Below, in pieces: positions 1 through 11,400 of a stretch of DNA of 64,000 nt. This DNA is from Ciona savignyi. Taxonomy: Eukaryota > Chordata > Ascidiacea > Phlebobranchia > Cionidae. Each line of letters begins with the position of its first letter. Position 1 is the stretch's first letter. The translations under genes were made by a program, and so were the position numbers. The stretch is from the NCBI GenBank assembly GCA_000149265.1, contig CH002650.1:21766-85765 (forward strand), written 5' to 3'. The notes beneath the pieces are model-generated. The model searched no databases and was not told where the DNA came from. It saw only the letters and a program-made list of their open reading frames with translations.

Positions 1-3000
1 GTATGCTCGATCATGTTCGGACATCGATACCAACATGGGAATAAGGTAATTTTGATTTTTAAATATATTGATATACGTTCTGCTTGTTACGCCGGCGTAT
101 GTGGTAGTCGAGTGTGCTGCATAGCAAATGTTGCATTGTATTCCTTCTTATACGATTCCCAGTCATAATACCGATGTCACTGATGCAATGTTGATCAATC
201 TCGAATCGGAGGTTTCAATTTGACCCAAGCCGAGTTCGCATGTCGCGTGTCTGTTTTCCTATGCTCGCTACCAACCTAATCCCTCGCGGTATGAAAATGA
301 CCCTCACAATTCACGCACTGCGCGATTATACGCGGTGGATATATGCCGGGGGCTTCGATCTAATCGACGCTGCAGTCTTTGTTTGTTTGTTCGGGATATT
401 GTTAGGTCATTGAGACATCGAGGTCGGCGGAGAAAAATCAAATTTCTATTTTTGTCGAATTCTCGCTCAAATCGCGTTTTGACAGTTTGCACGCAAACTT
501 TTTCGAGCTGTTTCAATTTGCGCTGTGAGTTGATCGCAGAGGTCGGTTGGCCGACAAACTTCGCAGGATTGAAAATTCTCAAAACACAAGATCGTGAAGG
601 CAAATCGTGATGCTTGGTTTGCGGCGATTTTGGTTTTGCCGCGTGTTGCGTGCGATCATACCAGGGCGACCTAATTTAGATAATCTACTCCCCTATGAAC
701 CCCCGATCGAGTCTTTTGTCACGTGTCGCCTACGTGATCAAGCGAAACGATTCAATTGTTTTAAGCTACGTCACAATTATCTTTCTCTCGTAACACGGCG
801 CTCTGCAAGCGAAAGGTTAAGTAGGCACGAACATCGTCCCCGAAAGTTTCCATGAAAATATTTGAGTGGACAACACTGTTATTCTGACGGTCAACACTGG
901 AGCCTCAATTAGCTGGGACCACCGGCACGTGCTTGGACCGCTGCGTAATCTCTTGTTTACGTATCAGCTTGTGGGGAATACCCTCCAAGTACCAAAATAT
1001 ACACGCTGTTAGTGGATTATACACCGCGATCGAATGTCCAACGCGATCGGTTCTGCAAGTCATTCGGAATTTTCCCTGTAGTTTCGCAGAACCATTCTTT
1101 TCAAACCGCTAATTTCGATCATTATACTTATCGCGTATCGCTATAAACCACGTGATCAAAACAAATCTTCAAATCAGTTATGAGGTCAATATTGACAGCA
1201 TTGATTGACGCTTCGCACATTTCATTGATAAGTTGTGTATTCGTTTCGTCATAATTTTTCGATTAGAAGCGAATCGCAACATAATTTACTGAGATGTCAT
1301 AATATCCGGGCCGTAAAATGACGAACTCGTTTCGTCGGTTCGCGGCGAAAATAATCGCTTCAAATTATCAGTTCGGCGGCGGACGATCGGGGCTGACGTC
1401 ACATCCGTTAAGCTGGCTTCGCACGCTATCGGTGAACTCGGCGCAGGTCGTATTATTTCGTCACAATTACTCTACTCTAATAAGTGTAACGTCACACAGG
1501 AGTTCCAGGACCTGATCAGTTTGAACGAACAATTCGGTCAAGTGGTTGGTGCAGGTAGCCAAATCGACGTTATGCCGTGGATCAAGGTGCGTATGACGTC
1601 ACAAACAGGTGTTAGTGAATAATGAACTCGGTCGAGTTCAGACGCATTCTCAGCATAACTGACTGGCCTTCTTTTTAACTTGCCGGGAGAGAGAGAGAGA
1701 AAGGTTATTTTTAACAAATGCACGTGACCGGTGCTCACTGTAGCATAACGTCGTCATTCAAAGCAGGTTCAGCATGAAGTTAAAAAATGGGGGTGCGAAT
1801 GAACTCGGCGCATTTTTAACCCAACCCGGTCATCTGACGTAGTGTCACATTTCGGTTTTAGAACCGGAATACTTTTCATTGTCTCATTACATGTGATTAT
1901 TTGTGCTCATGCACGCCATCCAACGAAACTAGTCATATAAGTTTAAAAATACTTTACTTAAATTAATTTTTAACCAAGCAAGCCCCAAGAGTTTAACTGA
2001 GTGTTTAGTGATTGTCGCGTCATGGGAGACATATTAGGTAATAATGCATCATTGTTTGCCAAAACCCGAGTTCGCGCAACCCCGCCGTGGTATTTAGCGG
2101 AGCAGGTCTCCATCGTGCAAAGCGGTGATGTCATAGTAACGGTTGCGTCACTTGTATTTTGCTGTGTTGATGACGTGAATAAACATGTACTACACGCTCA
2201 CAGATATTCCCCAAGTTCCGGAATGCGATCAAAGTTTTCGATTTCCTTACCGATCGTCTCAACAACTGGATGCTGCTCAGGTAATACACATTCTTTCATC
2301 TACCGAGCCAAGTTTCCAACCCGAGTTGGGGTCGTCACTAAGACCGGTTTTATATAATAGTGGGTATTTTTATTGCCCGTGTTAACGATTCCGCCACACG
2401 ACTATACAAATAATAAACAATATCAAATTGCACAGGACGCGCGAGCATCGTCAAAGTTACAAACACGGGGTTATCCGCGACCTGGTGGACAGTTTCATCG
2501 CCGAATCGATCGACAAGCCGGGACAATTGTTAAATGATGACGTCATAATGGCCTTAACAACCGATGTGTTCGGAGCGGGGCAGGACACGATGTCGACGAC
2601 GCTGCAGTGGATCTTCGTGTACATGATGCGGTTCAAGGAATGCCAGAAGAAGGTAACATCAATTGCTTATTATCCCCGCGTCAATATCTTGCGAAGATGT
2701 GGATTGCTGATACCTGTCCGACAAGCACTTACCGCCTGTCGGCCTTTTACCAATCAACTAATCCGAGCTATTTCAATCCACCAGAATCACGTTTATTTAT
2801 CAGATTTGTTGTTTCCAAACACCATTGTTCTTCGTCCAAATACACACAGCAGATTAACCGATGAATATTTATTGAATACAGATCTAAATTTGATAAGCGA
2901 AAACGAATATTAACTTAGTACCATACCATCCTGTCCGGCTACTTTAACCAATCACAACCCTTACACTTAAATATGGTTAAGAGCGAAAGATATTAAACAT

Positions 3001-3909
3001 CAATACATTTTGTTGTCTATATTTTAAACTTCTTAGATAATTTCCTCAAAAGTCCACTACAATAAAATTGTATTTTTAACTTAGTCAGTTATTGCCCAGC
3101 GATAACATTAATCACTATTCTAGATTCATGCTGAGCTGGATTCGGTTCTCAAACCCGGAAGTCTTCCACAAATAAAAGACCGCGCGCGACTCCCCTACCT
3201 CGAAGCAGTCATGCATGAAATTTTCCGCCATTCCACTTTCACGACCACCACCATCCCTCACGTGACCACCGAGGACACGGTACTCCGCGGGTATCATCTT
3301 CCGAAGGAAACGCTCATCTTTATCAACCAATATGCTGCCAACCATGACCCGGAACATTGGGTCGAACCGGACAAATTCATTCCTGAGCGATTTCTCGATG
3401 AAAAAGGAAATTTGATCTCGCGTCCCCATGATCGTTACCTTCTTTTCTCCACCGGGTCGCGGAAATGTCCCGGCGACGAGCTTTCCCGGATGTTAATTCT
3501 TTACCTCATGGCCAATATCTTCACACTGTGTGAAATATCCCCGGATCCAAACCAGCCAACCACGCTCGACGCGGTTTACACTCTCTCAATGCGACCAAAA
3601 AACGTCAAGACCGTGGTACGAGTCCGAAACCAGGATTTATTGAACAAGTCCATGGGAGAGCTATCCGAGATGACTCCTCATATACAAACGGTGAAAAGTG
3701 GAACATCGTCTTCCTTTCAAACCTCAAGTAATGAAGTTCCTAAAAGTTACTTTTCCGAGGACTTCAAGCATCATCCGATCGAGCCGCAGGGTCAACATGA
3801 GGCCTCCCTGGACGCCATGGGCTTGGGGGACATCAATGGGAACGATATCCGTACGCGCGCCAAGGCTTTATATTCAAACGCCATGTACAGAAGTTCGATT
3901 GTCACGTGA
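1..3909 (+). CDS. CYP1-like cytochrome P450, 3' part (5' exons lie left of the window)
   Basis: Heme-thiolate monooxygenase, expected in the ER membrane, oxidising small lipophilic substrates. Exons: 1-45, 1500-1586, 2204-2280, 2436-2652, 3124-3909; all phases join and give 403 residues plus stop. The first visible exon reads like the CYP1 segment CFGxRYxH. Landmarks: I-helix FGAGQDT in exon 4 (about 2570-2590), K-helix ExxR as EIFR (about 3217), PERF as IPERF (about 3378), and heme loop FSTGSRKCPG (about 3447-3476) with the axial Cys. The stretch IPHVTTEDTVLRGYHLPK is typical of CYP1 rather than CYP2 or CYP3. After the heme Cys the protein runs on for about 145 residues, far longer than the roughly 55 in vertebrate CYP1A, as a Ser/His-rich tail. 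A poly(A) signal AATAAA lies at 4155. The N-terminal anchor and substrate-recognition regions are outside the window. Family call is firm; the subfamily is not. Confidence 0.95.
46..1499 (+). other. Intron of the CYP1-like gene (1.45 kb)
   Basis: No coding exon is supported here: the short ORFs in 300-860 have no splice logic or family resemblance. The intron has two AhR/ARNT-type TNGCGTG cores (243-249 and 646-652), several CACGTG/ACGTGA motifs and one TGACGTCA near 1394. It is less AT-rich than most introns in the window. Confidence 0.6.
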
Positions 3910-4186
3910 TGGGTGAACTCGCCAGCCTAAGAGCACTATGCCTCACCTTGAATGTGTTGGTACCGCACCGAGCGAATGGACTGGGAGGAATTGTTCGTAT
4001 CGAGTTCTTGCCTTTCACCCTGATCACCTCGTTTCTTCACATGCGCGTTACACACGTATAATGGTGTATATACATATACTGCAATCTTGCCCATACAGTT
4101 TACTCAAAATACGACACATTTTCAATTCTTAAGTATAGCTTATTCGCGATACAGAATAAAGCGCAACTCATATACATTGTACAAAA

Positions 4187-5861
4187 TTATCGTCGTCCAT
4201 ATCTTTTCTTAATGTGCCTTGCCACAAGGTTGGTGAGGGAAGCGTCATCAGACAGCCGCTCACAGTGGAGGAAAAATGTGTCCTTAATCGATGACGCAAT
4301 CAGTATTGAGGCAAACTCCGCCGTGAAGCTTGGCCACGTCATCCACCGCATTGTACGCACGTGACCAAATAAACCACGTTCATTGGTCGGTTCTTGTGAC
4401 ATAAAGTGAAAAAGTGTTCTGTAACAAAAGGCATTTGTCACAATTTTCATTGGATTCTTGCACATTTTGTTTTATAGGTAACCCCATAAGTGAATATAAG
4501 TTTATAGATAACTGCATAAGTGAATGTTCTAAGTTGCAGTAATAACCAACACTAGCAATATGTTTGGTTTCGTCACTAAACATAAATATCATTACGTATC
4601 AATTAAGTGCAACTAAATGCAATAACTCCGAAACACTACTGTGTCGGTAAGGTAATTTGAAGATTTGCCGTGTGATAACACGCCTGCATTTTTGTCATTT
4701 AAGAAATGACAATTTAAATTCCCAACATACAACCCCTGCGGTTCAGAAACAGATCGCACTGAAACGACCTATGTGCTTGCGTGAATAAATACGATTATTC
4801 AGCGGTTTATAAAGCTACTCACGCAACGTCGTCATCAATGTTGTTGAAGAAAGTCCATATGCAGTTGACAAACGGGAAGACTGCGAGGTATATCGCTATG
4901 GTGGCGATAACATGCGTCGCAATAACTAGTATTGGGTCGACAGGAAATTGAGAATAAAGGGTCCGTATTTGCGTGTACTCTGGCTGCTGTCGCTGCTGGT
5001 GGGTTGTGTGTCTGTGACGAAACAAAGGTTGGTATTGTGGTCAAAAGTACATTTGAAAGGGCTTCCTCGTGGCTACAAAATTGTGATCATTTTATACTAT
5101 TGCTTAAGTAAAGATAGTCTGTGTTATTCGCACTTACCTTGGCTTTGGCGGCCACGTTTGAATATACCCACACTAATTGATTAATTGAATTATAGACGTG
5201 TTTTTGTCGTATTTTTTCCCTTTCCATTTTTATAGAAGTTCCTGCTGCGTGTTTTTTATCTTTGAAACAAAAAATAAACTAAACCAGCTGTCCCCAGGTA
5301 TATTTCCCATGAGATCAAAACGTTTTTTTAAGTGGGTTTGCGGGGGTATTTTGTGTAGGATTGTAAAGACTTAAATAGGAAAACAATGAATTTTATTAAG
5401 AAAATATTTTAATTCTGGCTGTATTTTTTTGCAAATACTAAAAACCATAAAGCCACTGAATTTACGCGACGTCCGTCAAGTGCGTTGCGCAATGATATAA
5501 TCAAAATATCTATCGGTCGGTTTCTATACCCCACCCTTGAAAGACGACGCTTTAACCAACTAAGTTATGCTACCGGACTGTGGTGCGTGTATATATGCTC
5601 TTTCTACAAATGAGTAAAAGCCAATCGAGTGGACACTTACTTTTTACAATATATTCCAGTTTTGGGGGCATTACTTTTAAATCGAAATTCTTCGTTTGCA
5701 TCGCCTCCATCATCAGAGTAGGAGTCATCGGACACCTGGCGCTGCCTACCAAGTCTTTGTTTCGCTTTCTTGGGGGGCCTGCCGACTCTTGGTGGCGGAG
5801 CAATATCACTGTCCTTGCTAACTGAGCCGCTTGGGCTGTAATGTGCTTTTTTTCGCGGCAT
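4187..5861 (-). CDS. Unrecognised membrane protein with AT-hook-like basic N-terminus
   Basis: Three exons on the minus strand, 5861-5641, 5011-4823 and 4418-4187, join with consistent phases (2 and 2) into 213 residues. The start is the ATG at 5861, followed by a basic, Ser/Pro-rich, probably disordered region (residues 1-74) that includes a VGRPPKKAK stretch resembling an AT-hook and an acidic DDSYSDDGGD patch. Exon 2 encodes one strongly hydrophobic segment (VIATHVIATIAIYLAVFPF, about residues 97-125). Exon 3 has a second moderately hydrophobic segment (FTAEFASILIASSI) and ends in a basic KKRYGRR tail. I do not recognise the family. It is convergent with the P450 gene and divergent from the gene at 6051. 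Donors GTAAG and GTGAGT and acceptors TCACAG and TTACAG are good, so the gene is likely real; function is unknown. Confidence 0.72.
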
Positions 5862-6050
5862 TGTAGCTGTATTTCATTTTTAATTTGGTAAGTATTATAT
5901 TGCACTACATACCAGTTGCGTATGACGTCACAAACTAACACAAGTATCATTGTTGCATTAAAGGACAACTTGTAAAATCCGCAAAACCAATGGTCAAGTC
6001 ATGAGCTTACATTTACCTGCTAGTATTATCACATATATAAAAGTGAAAAA
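5862..6050. promoter_or_regulatory. Putative bidirectional promoter between two orphan genes
   Basis: The 189-bp gap separates the ATG at 5861 (minus) from the ATG at 6051 (plus). It holds a palindromic CRE/ATF site TGACGTCA at 5933-5940 and a TATATAAAAG string at 6032-6042, which is so close to the plus ATG that it may not act as a TATA box. Shared regulation is inferred only from geometry. Confidence 0.45.
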
Positions 6051-8397
6051 ATGTCGAAGAAAAGGAGTAGACCTGCCAAAGGACAGAGGCAGGATCGCAA
6101 AAAACCGAAGGATCTTCCAACTTGGTCAAATATTGCCCATATATTTCTCGCACAAACTGTTGTTACTGGGTTGACTTTTCTGTTTTGTTATTTTTGTCTG
6201 ACAGCTACGCTAGAGATGCTAGAATCAATAATTCAACTGAAATTTGGAAATTCTATGAAAGAGATGTTACTCGAATGGAGTTACAACATCCCAACAGTGG
6301 ACAAAGTTGCCACTCTGACCAGCAAAGTATTCCTCACTGCACCAGTAGCTGGTCACACCATTGCGGCAATATTGTTGAAAGACGTTCTACTTGTGCGCTC
6401 TGTTTACTCACAAAACGTCCATCAAAATAGTAACAGAAGATTTAAAAGGTTTATAAATATGTCCTTTAACTTAGCTAATTTATCGTTTACGATTTTATCT
6501 TTTATGTACCGGTACTGCGAGTTTGTTACGAAATGCTTGAAAAATCCTTTAATGTCAAAATAATGATACAAACTGATTATCGAGTCATTGGTGTTATAGG
6601 GTACGGTATTGTGGTAAAAATTCAAGCAACTTTATTTTCAGAAAACGACCACCGTCGACGTATTTCCACTTAGCACGGCGGAAGTTTCGTAAAATTGTTA
6701 ACATTATGCAAGGTCTATGGAGGCAAAGATATTACCACGTGCCGCCAAGACCAAAAAAACGTAATACCCGGTTGGGGAAAACCAGTAACGTTCGTAAGCG
6801 CAGTACTTATATCAACGATGCGTCACAACTCTTTGAACCGGTGAACGAACATTACGATGCTTCCGTGTCTTGCACAACCTCTGGTAAGATTTCTATTTCG
6901 GCCTATTTGTACTTCGGTTGGATCCCTCATAAAATCAGCTACATAATGCTAACCACGTGCGTCTTAGAGCAGTGGTCGCCAACCGTCGGTCCGCTGACCG
7001 GTACCGGTCTCTGAATCTGTTGGCACCGGGTCGCATCGGCCGCATATTAAACATATTTTTCCGTTTTTTGTGCTGCATAGTTTTTTCTTACACTCAATTT
7101 TTTAAACTCTAAACTTAAAACCCCTTCAAAATTTTACTGGTACTCCTTCGTACATTGGAACTTTATTCCCAACAACAGATAGGAGATGTACAATCAATAC
7201 CTTTATTTTAAAAAGTACTGCTTCACTATTACAAAATTTTATATGAATGAGCCTTTATATAATTGAGGCCTTATTTTTGTTCTATTACAAACTGGGTTCA
7301 GGCAATGTTCCCAAAATGAGCGCAATGTAATCTGATGATTAGGCTACTCCTGTGATGTGACGGACACAGTTGACTGTTCAACGACCAGTTTTGATTCTAT
7401 CATCTTTCCCCTGGAAAGCAACGCACTAACCCACCAAGAACCCATCGGATTAATGGGTTCTACTAAATTAAAGGAACCTGTTAATCATACACAACACACT
7501 GCAATATAGGTCCGGTCACTCGACGGTGGGCGCGAGGTGATAACATTCACGGGGATAAACATGAATGAATAAATATTTTATCTCATTATATCCAAGCTAT
7601 TCAGCCCTAAATTTGTGTTGTCATAAGCTGGCTAGCGTGATATGCGTAATATATAACAATTAAGACCTGCCAACCGGCTCACAAGCGTGCCACCTGGACA
7701 AAGGTCGTATTTTGAGCAAAAGTTTTGTCATATGAATGAAAATTAAATTAATACAGTATATGGTTTCATAGTGAATTTTTTATTCGCCTGGCTTCTATGG
7801 AAAAAAACTAATCGTCACCATCGATATATATATATTATATATATTATTTTCTTGTTTCTGTATAATCAAAACATTATAGCGGGTTGGCCTATCTTCTAAA
7901 CTAAAAAAATCAAAGAAACTAAAATCTTTAAATTCAACTTATTTAAAAATATCGATATCGTTGCAAAAATATTTTTATTATTTCCTTTTTTATCCACCTC
8001 TAACCTCAGTTTACACCACACTTAATTAGAATCAGAATTGTCGGAGAGCGAATCGTCACAGAAGCCATGTATGACATCACGGGCTTGTCAAACAAACCCA
8101 CCGCTGACGTACCAGTGCGAGTCCCCGAAAGACGCAACACCACCCAGCAGTATAGAGGATACAAACGATAAAACTCATCGATGGTTGGAAGCCCCTATTG
8201 TTGTCGATGATGAGCCGTTAGAGGGCGCTAGCACTTTGTCGTCAGTAAAGCTAGGCGTCATTAATTCAGTGGGGTTAAACCGACCAATAAGAAAACGACG
8301 GACATACGTCGACCAATCAACAATTGAAGAAACTCGGCGGAGAGGTTTTGCCTTACATTATCTTCGACCAATTAGAAGTCAGACCGTAGTCATGTGA
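6051..8397 (+). CDS. Unrecognised multi-pass membrane protein with long basic/Ser-rich C-terminus
   Basis: Proposed exons 6051-6448, 6642-6883 and 8030-8397 keep frame throughout (1008 nt, 335 residues). Exon 1 starts with a Lys/Arg-rich leader (MSKKRSRPAKGQ), then a hydrophobic hairpin-like region (about residues 28-62) and a second hydrophobic segment (VFLTAPVAGHTIAAILL, about 95-112). Exon 2 is very basic (RRKFRK, RPKKRNTR). Exon 3 is hydrophilic, Ser/Thr/Glu-rich and ends in a basic cluster. The exon 1 donor AG|GTTTAT is weak: if it is not used, exon 1 reads through to a stop at 6563 and gives a 170-residue protein with a third hydrophobic segment. The intron at 6884-8029 is invaded by repeats. 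No family recognised; the 3' end lies 76 bp from the stop of convergent LRRC23. Confidence 0.58.
6970..7016 (+). mobile_element. hAT-type terminus (single end)
   Basis: The string CAGTGGTCGCCAACC at 6970-6984, followed by a GGTCCG/CCGGT-rich stretch, has the form of a hAT-superfamily terminal repeat. No matching inverted end was seen in the same intron, so the extent is unknown. Confidence 0.4.
7290..7590. mobile_element. Degraded tRNA-derived SINE, two partial copies in opposite orientation
   Basis: The segment at about 7290-7435 matches the minus orientation of the window's common SINE (GGTTCAGGCAATGTTC, CGACCAGTTTTGA, GCACTAACC). From about 7440 the sequence switches to the plus orientation (GGATTAATGGGTTCTACT through GGGATAAACATGAAT). 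Confidence 0.65.
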
Positions 8398-8473
8398 CCA
8401 ATAAATCAATTTTGAGCAAAACAGACTGATCAATGGTAGAAATGTATTTTGTGTGAAACATAAATATTGAACA

Positions 8474-11400
8474 TCATGCGTCCTCGTCATTAACTTCCTC
8501 ATCTGCAGTGACCATCGCATCTTGCCTCCGCTGCTCATAGAGGTCCTCTGCCTCCACTCTTTCTTCATCAGTATATTCATCCTTATCCAGCCTCTCTAGC
8601 TTCCGGAGGATGATGAGGACCTCCATCCGGTATCCATCCTCCTCCAGACATGGGTTGTCTGTGAAGTACAATCATCAGCAAACAAGATAGGGGGATAACA
8701 AATGGGTAATCGTCAGATCACCTCACGCCCACCGTCGGGTTACTGAAGGTATTGCAGTGTGTTGTTTATGATATAGACGTTCCTTAAATTTGGTAGAACC
8801 CATTAATCCGCTGGGATCAGGCAATGTCCGTTAAGTGCCTTGCTCAAGGACACAACTGTTTAGCTAGCGACAACTTTCAAACCTGCAACCTTTCGTCTAA
8901 AAGGCATCGCACTAAACCGCCAGACTAACCGGTCGGATTTTTAGGGATATAGATGAATGAGTACACTGTCACATGTAAGTTTTTTGGCAAGGCTTTTGGT
9001 GGAGGCTGCCTTGATTCAATGGAGTCTTAAGGGGTCGCCTAACATTTCAAATAACAAGTGTTTGAACGAGTAGGTAAATATATAAGGAGGTCATTACAAC
9101 TAAGGAATTTAATTAAATCTTTACTCTGAACACTTTTGGTGCAGTTGTGTTCCTGAGAAATGCACAGATTTGCCTTAATCCAGATAATTTGAATAATTTC
9201 ATTTAAAAATAGTAATACCCAAAAAACATGGAATAAACTGCAATGGCTTGGTTAATGATAAGACAAGATTACTGTGTTTCATGATTTTTATATATTTTGA
9301 TTAGGCCTACAGCTGACTAAAAAAATTTTTAATTCAATAAAACAATCACCGTTTAAGACAAGTGCTCTCAGCATGGGAAGTGCTACCAACTTCTTTGCTT
9401 CTTTCAAATCAGTGATGTTGTTTGCCCTGGAACAATAGTGTTCAGTCAAGTTTAGCTCACGCTTGATAATCATCGGTGAAAACAGAGAATCATTTTTTGT
9501 GGTAACTGACTTCATAGATGCAGAGTCAGGATTGCCAATGGCCCAACATTGCAAACTGCATCTGTGGCACCTTATAATACTAGAACATTGATAATCAACC
9601 TTGTTCTGACACATGAATTACTCAAATGACTTATTCATGATAACCGTATATATCCTTCAAAGTGACTTTACCCACCCACTACAATTCAAAAGAACCAACT
9701 ATTCAACAGCACATTTAAGGAAATCAGGTTCACTATAATACAAGGGGACAGATAAACACACCTCAAATTAATATATTGTAATTTCTTCATATTTTCACTG
9801 AATCCATCCAGCTTGTCAATCTGATTATCGCGCAAATGAAGTATCATTAAATTTTCCAATTTGTCCAAATCTTCTACTTGTTTCAAACCATTGCCTGCCT
9901 GTGATGGAATAATGGTGAATGATAATCAATCAAGTAACAAAAACACAACATTCCTGCTGTGAAAAGGTATTGAGGATTAAAATCAAACACTGACTTGTTG
10001 ATTGTTTCTTTAGCCAAGGCACTTATTGGATGTTGCCTAAACCTACTAAATTAATGGATCGAACAAGGCATAACCAATTTGTCCTGCCAGTTAGCTCAAT
10101 CAATAAGATCATGGGTGGTGCAGACGGCCAAATGGTTGTGGGTAACCCGATGGTGGTACAAGTTAATCTGATTATTGCTAGCTAACTCGACTTTGGACAT
10201 TTGGTAGAATAACAACTCCTATGTTGTATTACCCCATTAAAAAGAATGTAAACATTGATCAAGACCAGTGATAACCATGGAAAAACCTTTAAATCTCGCT
10301 GCTACCCCCTTCAATGACACAACAATAAACTTCAATGACACAACAATAAACATCAAACAGCACTCAAACTTATGGTTTGCATCGATGTGGGACAACAATA
10401 TTGGTAACACTTCCATGTACAGCAGTTATAAACAACACCTGATAAAGCTTGGGCTGTCGAAACAACAGAATATTCAAACAAACAGTACAGTTCAGTAAGA
10501 ATAGTGTATGCTGCTAGCTCCGATTGCTTTACTTTTTGTCCGAATATTCTATCATTTCGACAGAACCAAGTTATATCTGGTGTTGTCCATTTCCACTGAT
10601 GCTGATTGGCCATCAGAATGCAGTTTGGTTGCAAGAGCATAATATCTTACCAGGTACAAATTCCTGAGGTTTGGAAGATAGATGCCGGCGGTGGTGGTAA
10701 GTTTGTTGCCGCGCAGTTCGAGGGTCGTTAGATTGGTCAGATGCTTGGGATTCAAACCACTCACTGCTGTGATGTGGTTACCTGGGGAAAGTTGGCGAGT
10801 TAGTTTTTTTCTAAAGTTGAAAATGGTGATAATGTTTTTTTTATCACAGTGTATTGGAAAATGTAATTGTCAATATCACCCAGATTATAATCAAATTACC
10901 TTGTGTACACCGTCAGGTTATCAAATCTATTGCAATATGTTGAATACGACAGAGTTATTTAACACTGTTTGTTTCCCAAATTAAATCTATGGGTTCATGC
11001 AACATCTGTAAAGTGAGTAAGAGGATAACTACATGGTTAGCATTAGGCTTTATGGCCACAATTCGGTTGGCAATCTGAGGCATTCTTAATAATATAACCA
11101 GCCGGATAAATGGGCACAGCATTGCAGGTGTGTGTTGTATCAGCAACCTATGTACATAGGTAAGTAGGCAAATGGAACAAAACAACTCACTGTTTAAATT
11201 GAGTTGTTCCAGCAACGGGTGTTCCACACCTTCAGTACTTGTGATTTGGTTTCCCGACAAATTCATAATCTGCATCGATTTAACTTGTTTAACTCTCCAG
11301 TGATCAATTAAAAGCATCTTACAATTCATTTACTGGTATTGCTAAGTATTTTACCGATGCTGAATGTGGTCATTTTTACCTTAATGCTGTATGTAGCTTC

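Noticed and set aside
304-855. ORFs on both strands at 304-610 and 607-855
   Set aside because: They lie inside the first P450 intron, overlap each other on opposite strands and show no splice logic or family motif.
2001-2385. Plus ORFs around 2001-2385
   Set aside because: The real P450 exon here (2204-2280) is in another frame; these ORFs are shadows.
3115-3429. Minus ORF of 104 aa opposite the P450 last exon
   Set aside because: Antisense shadow of a clear P450 coding exon.
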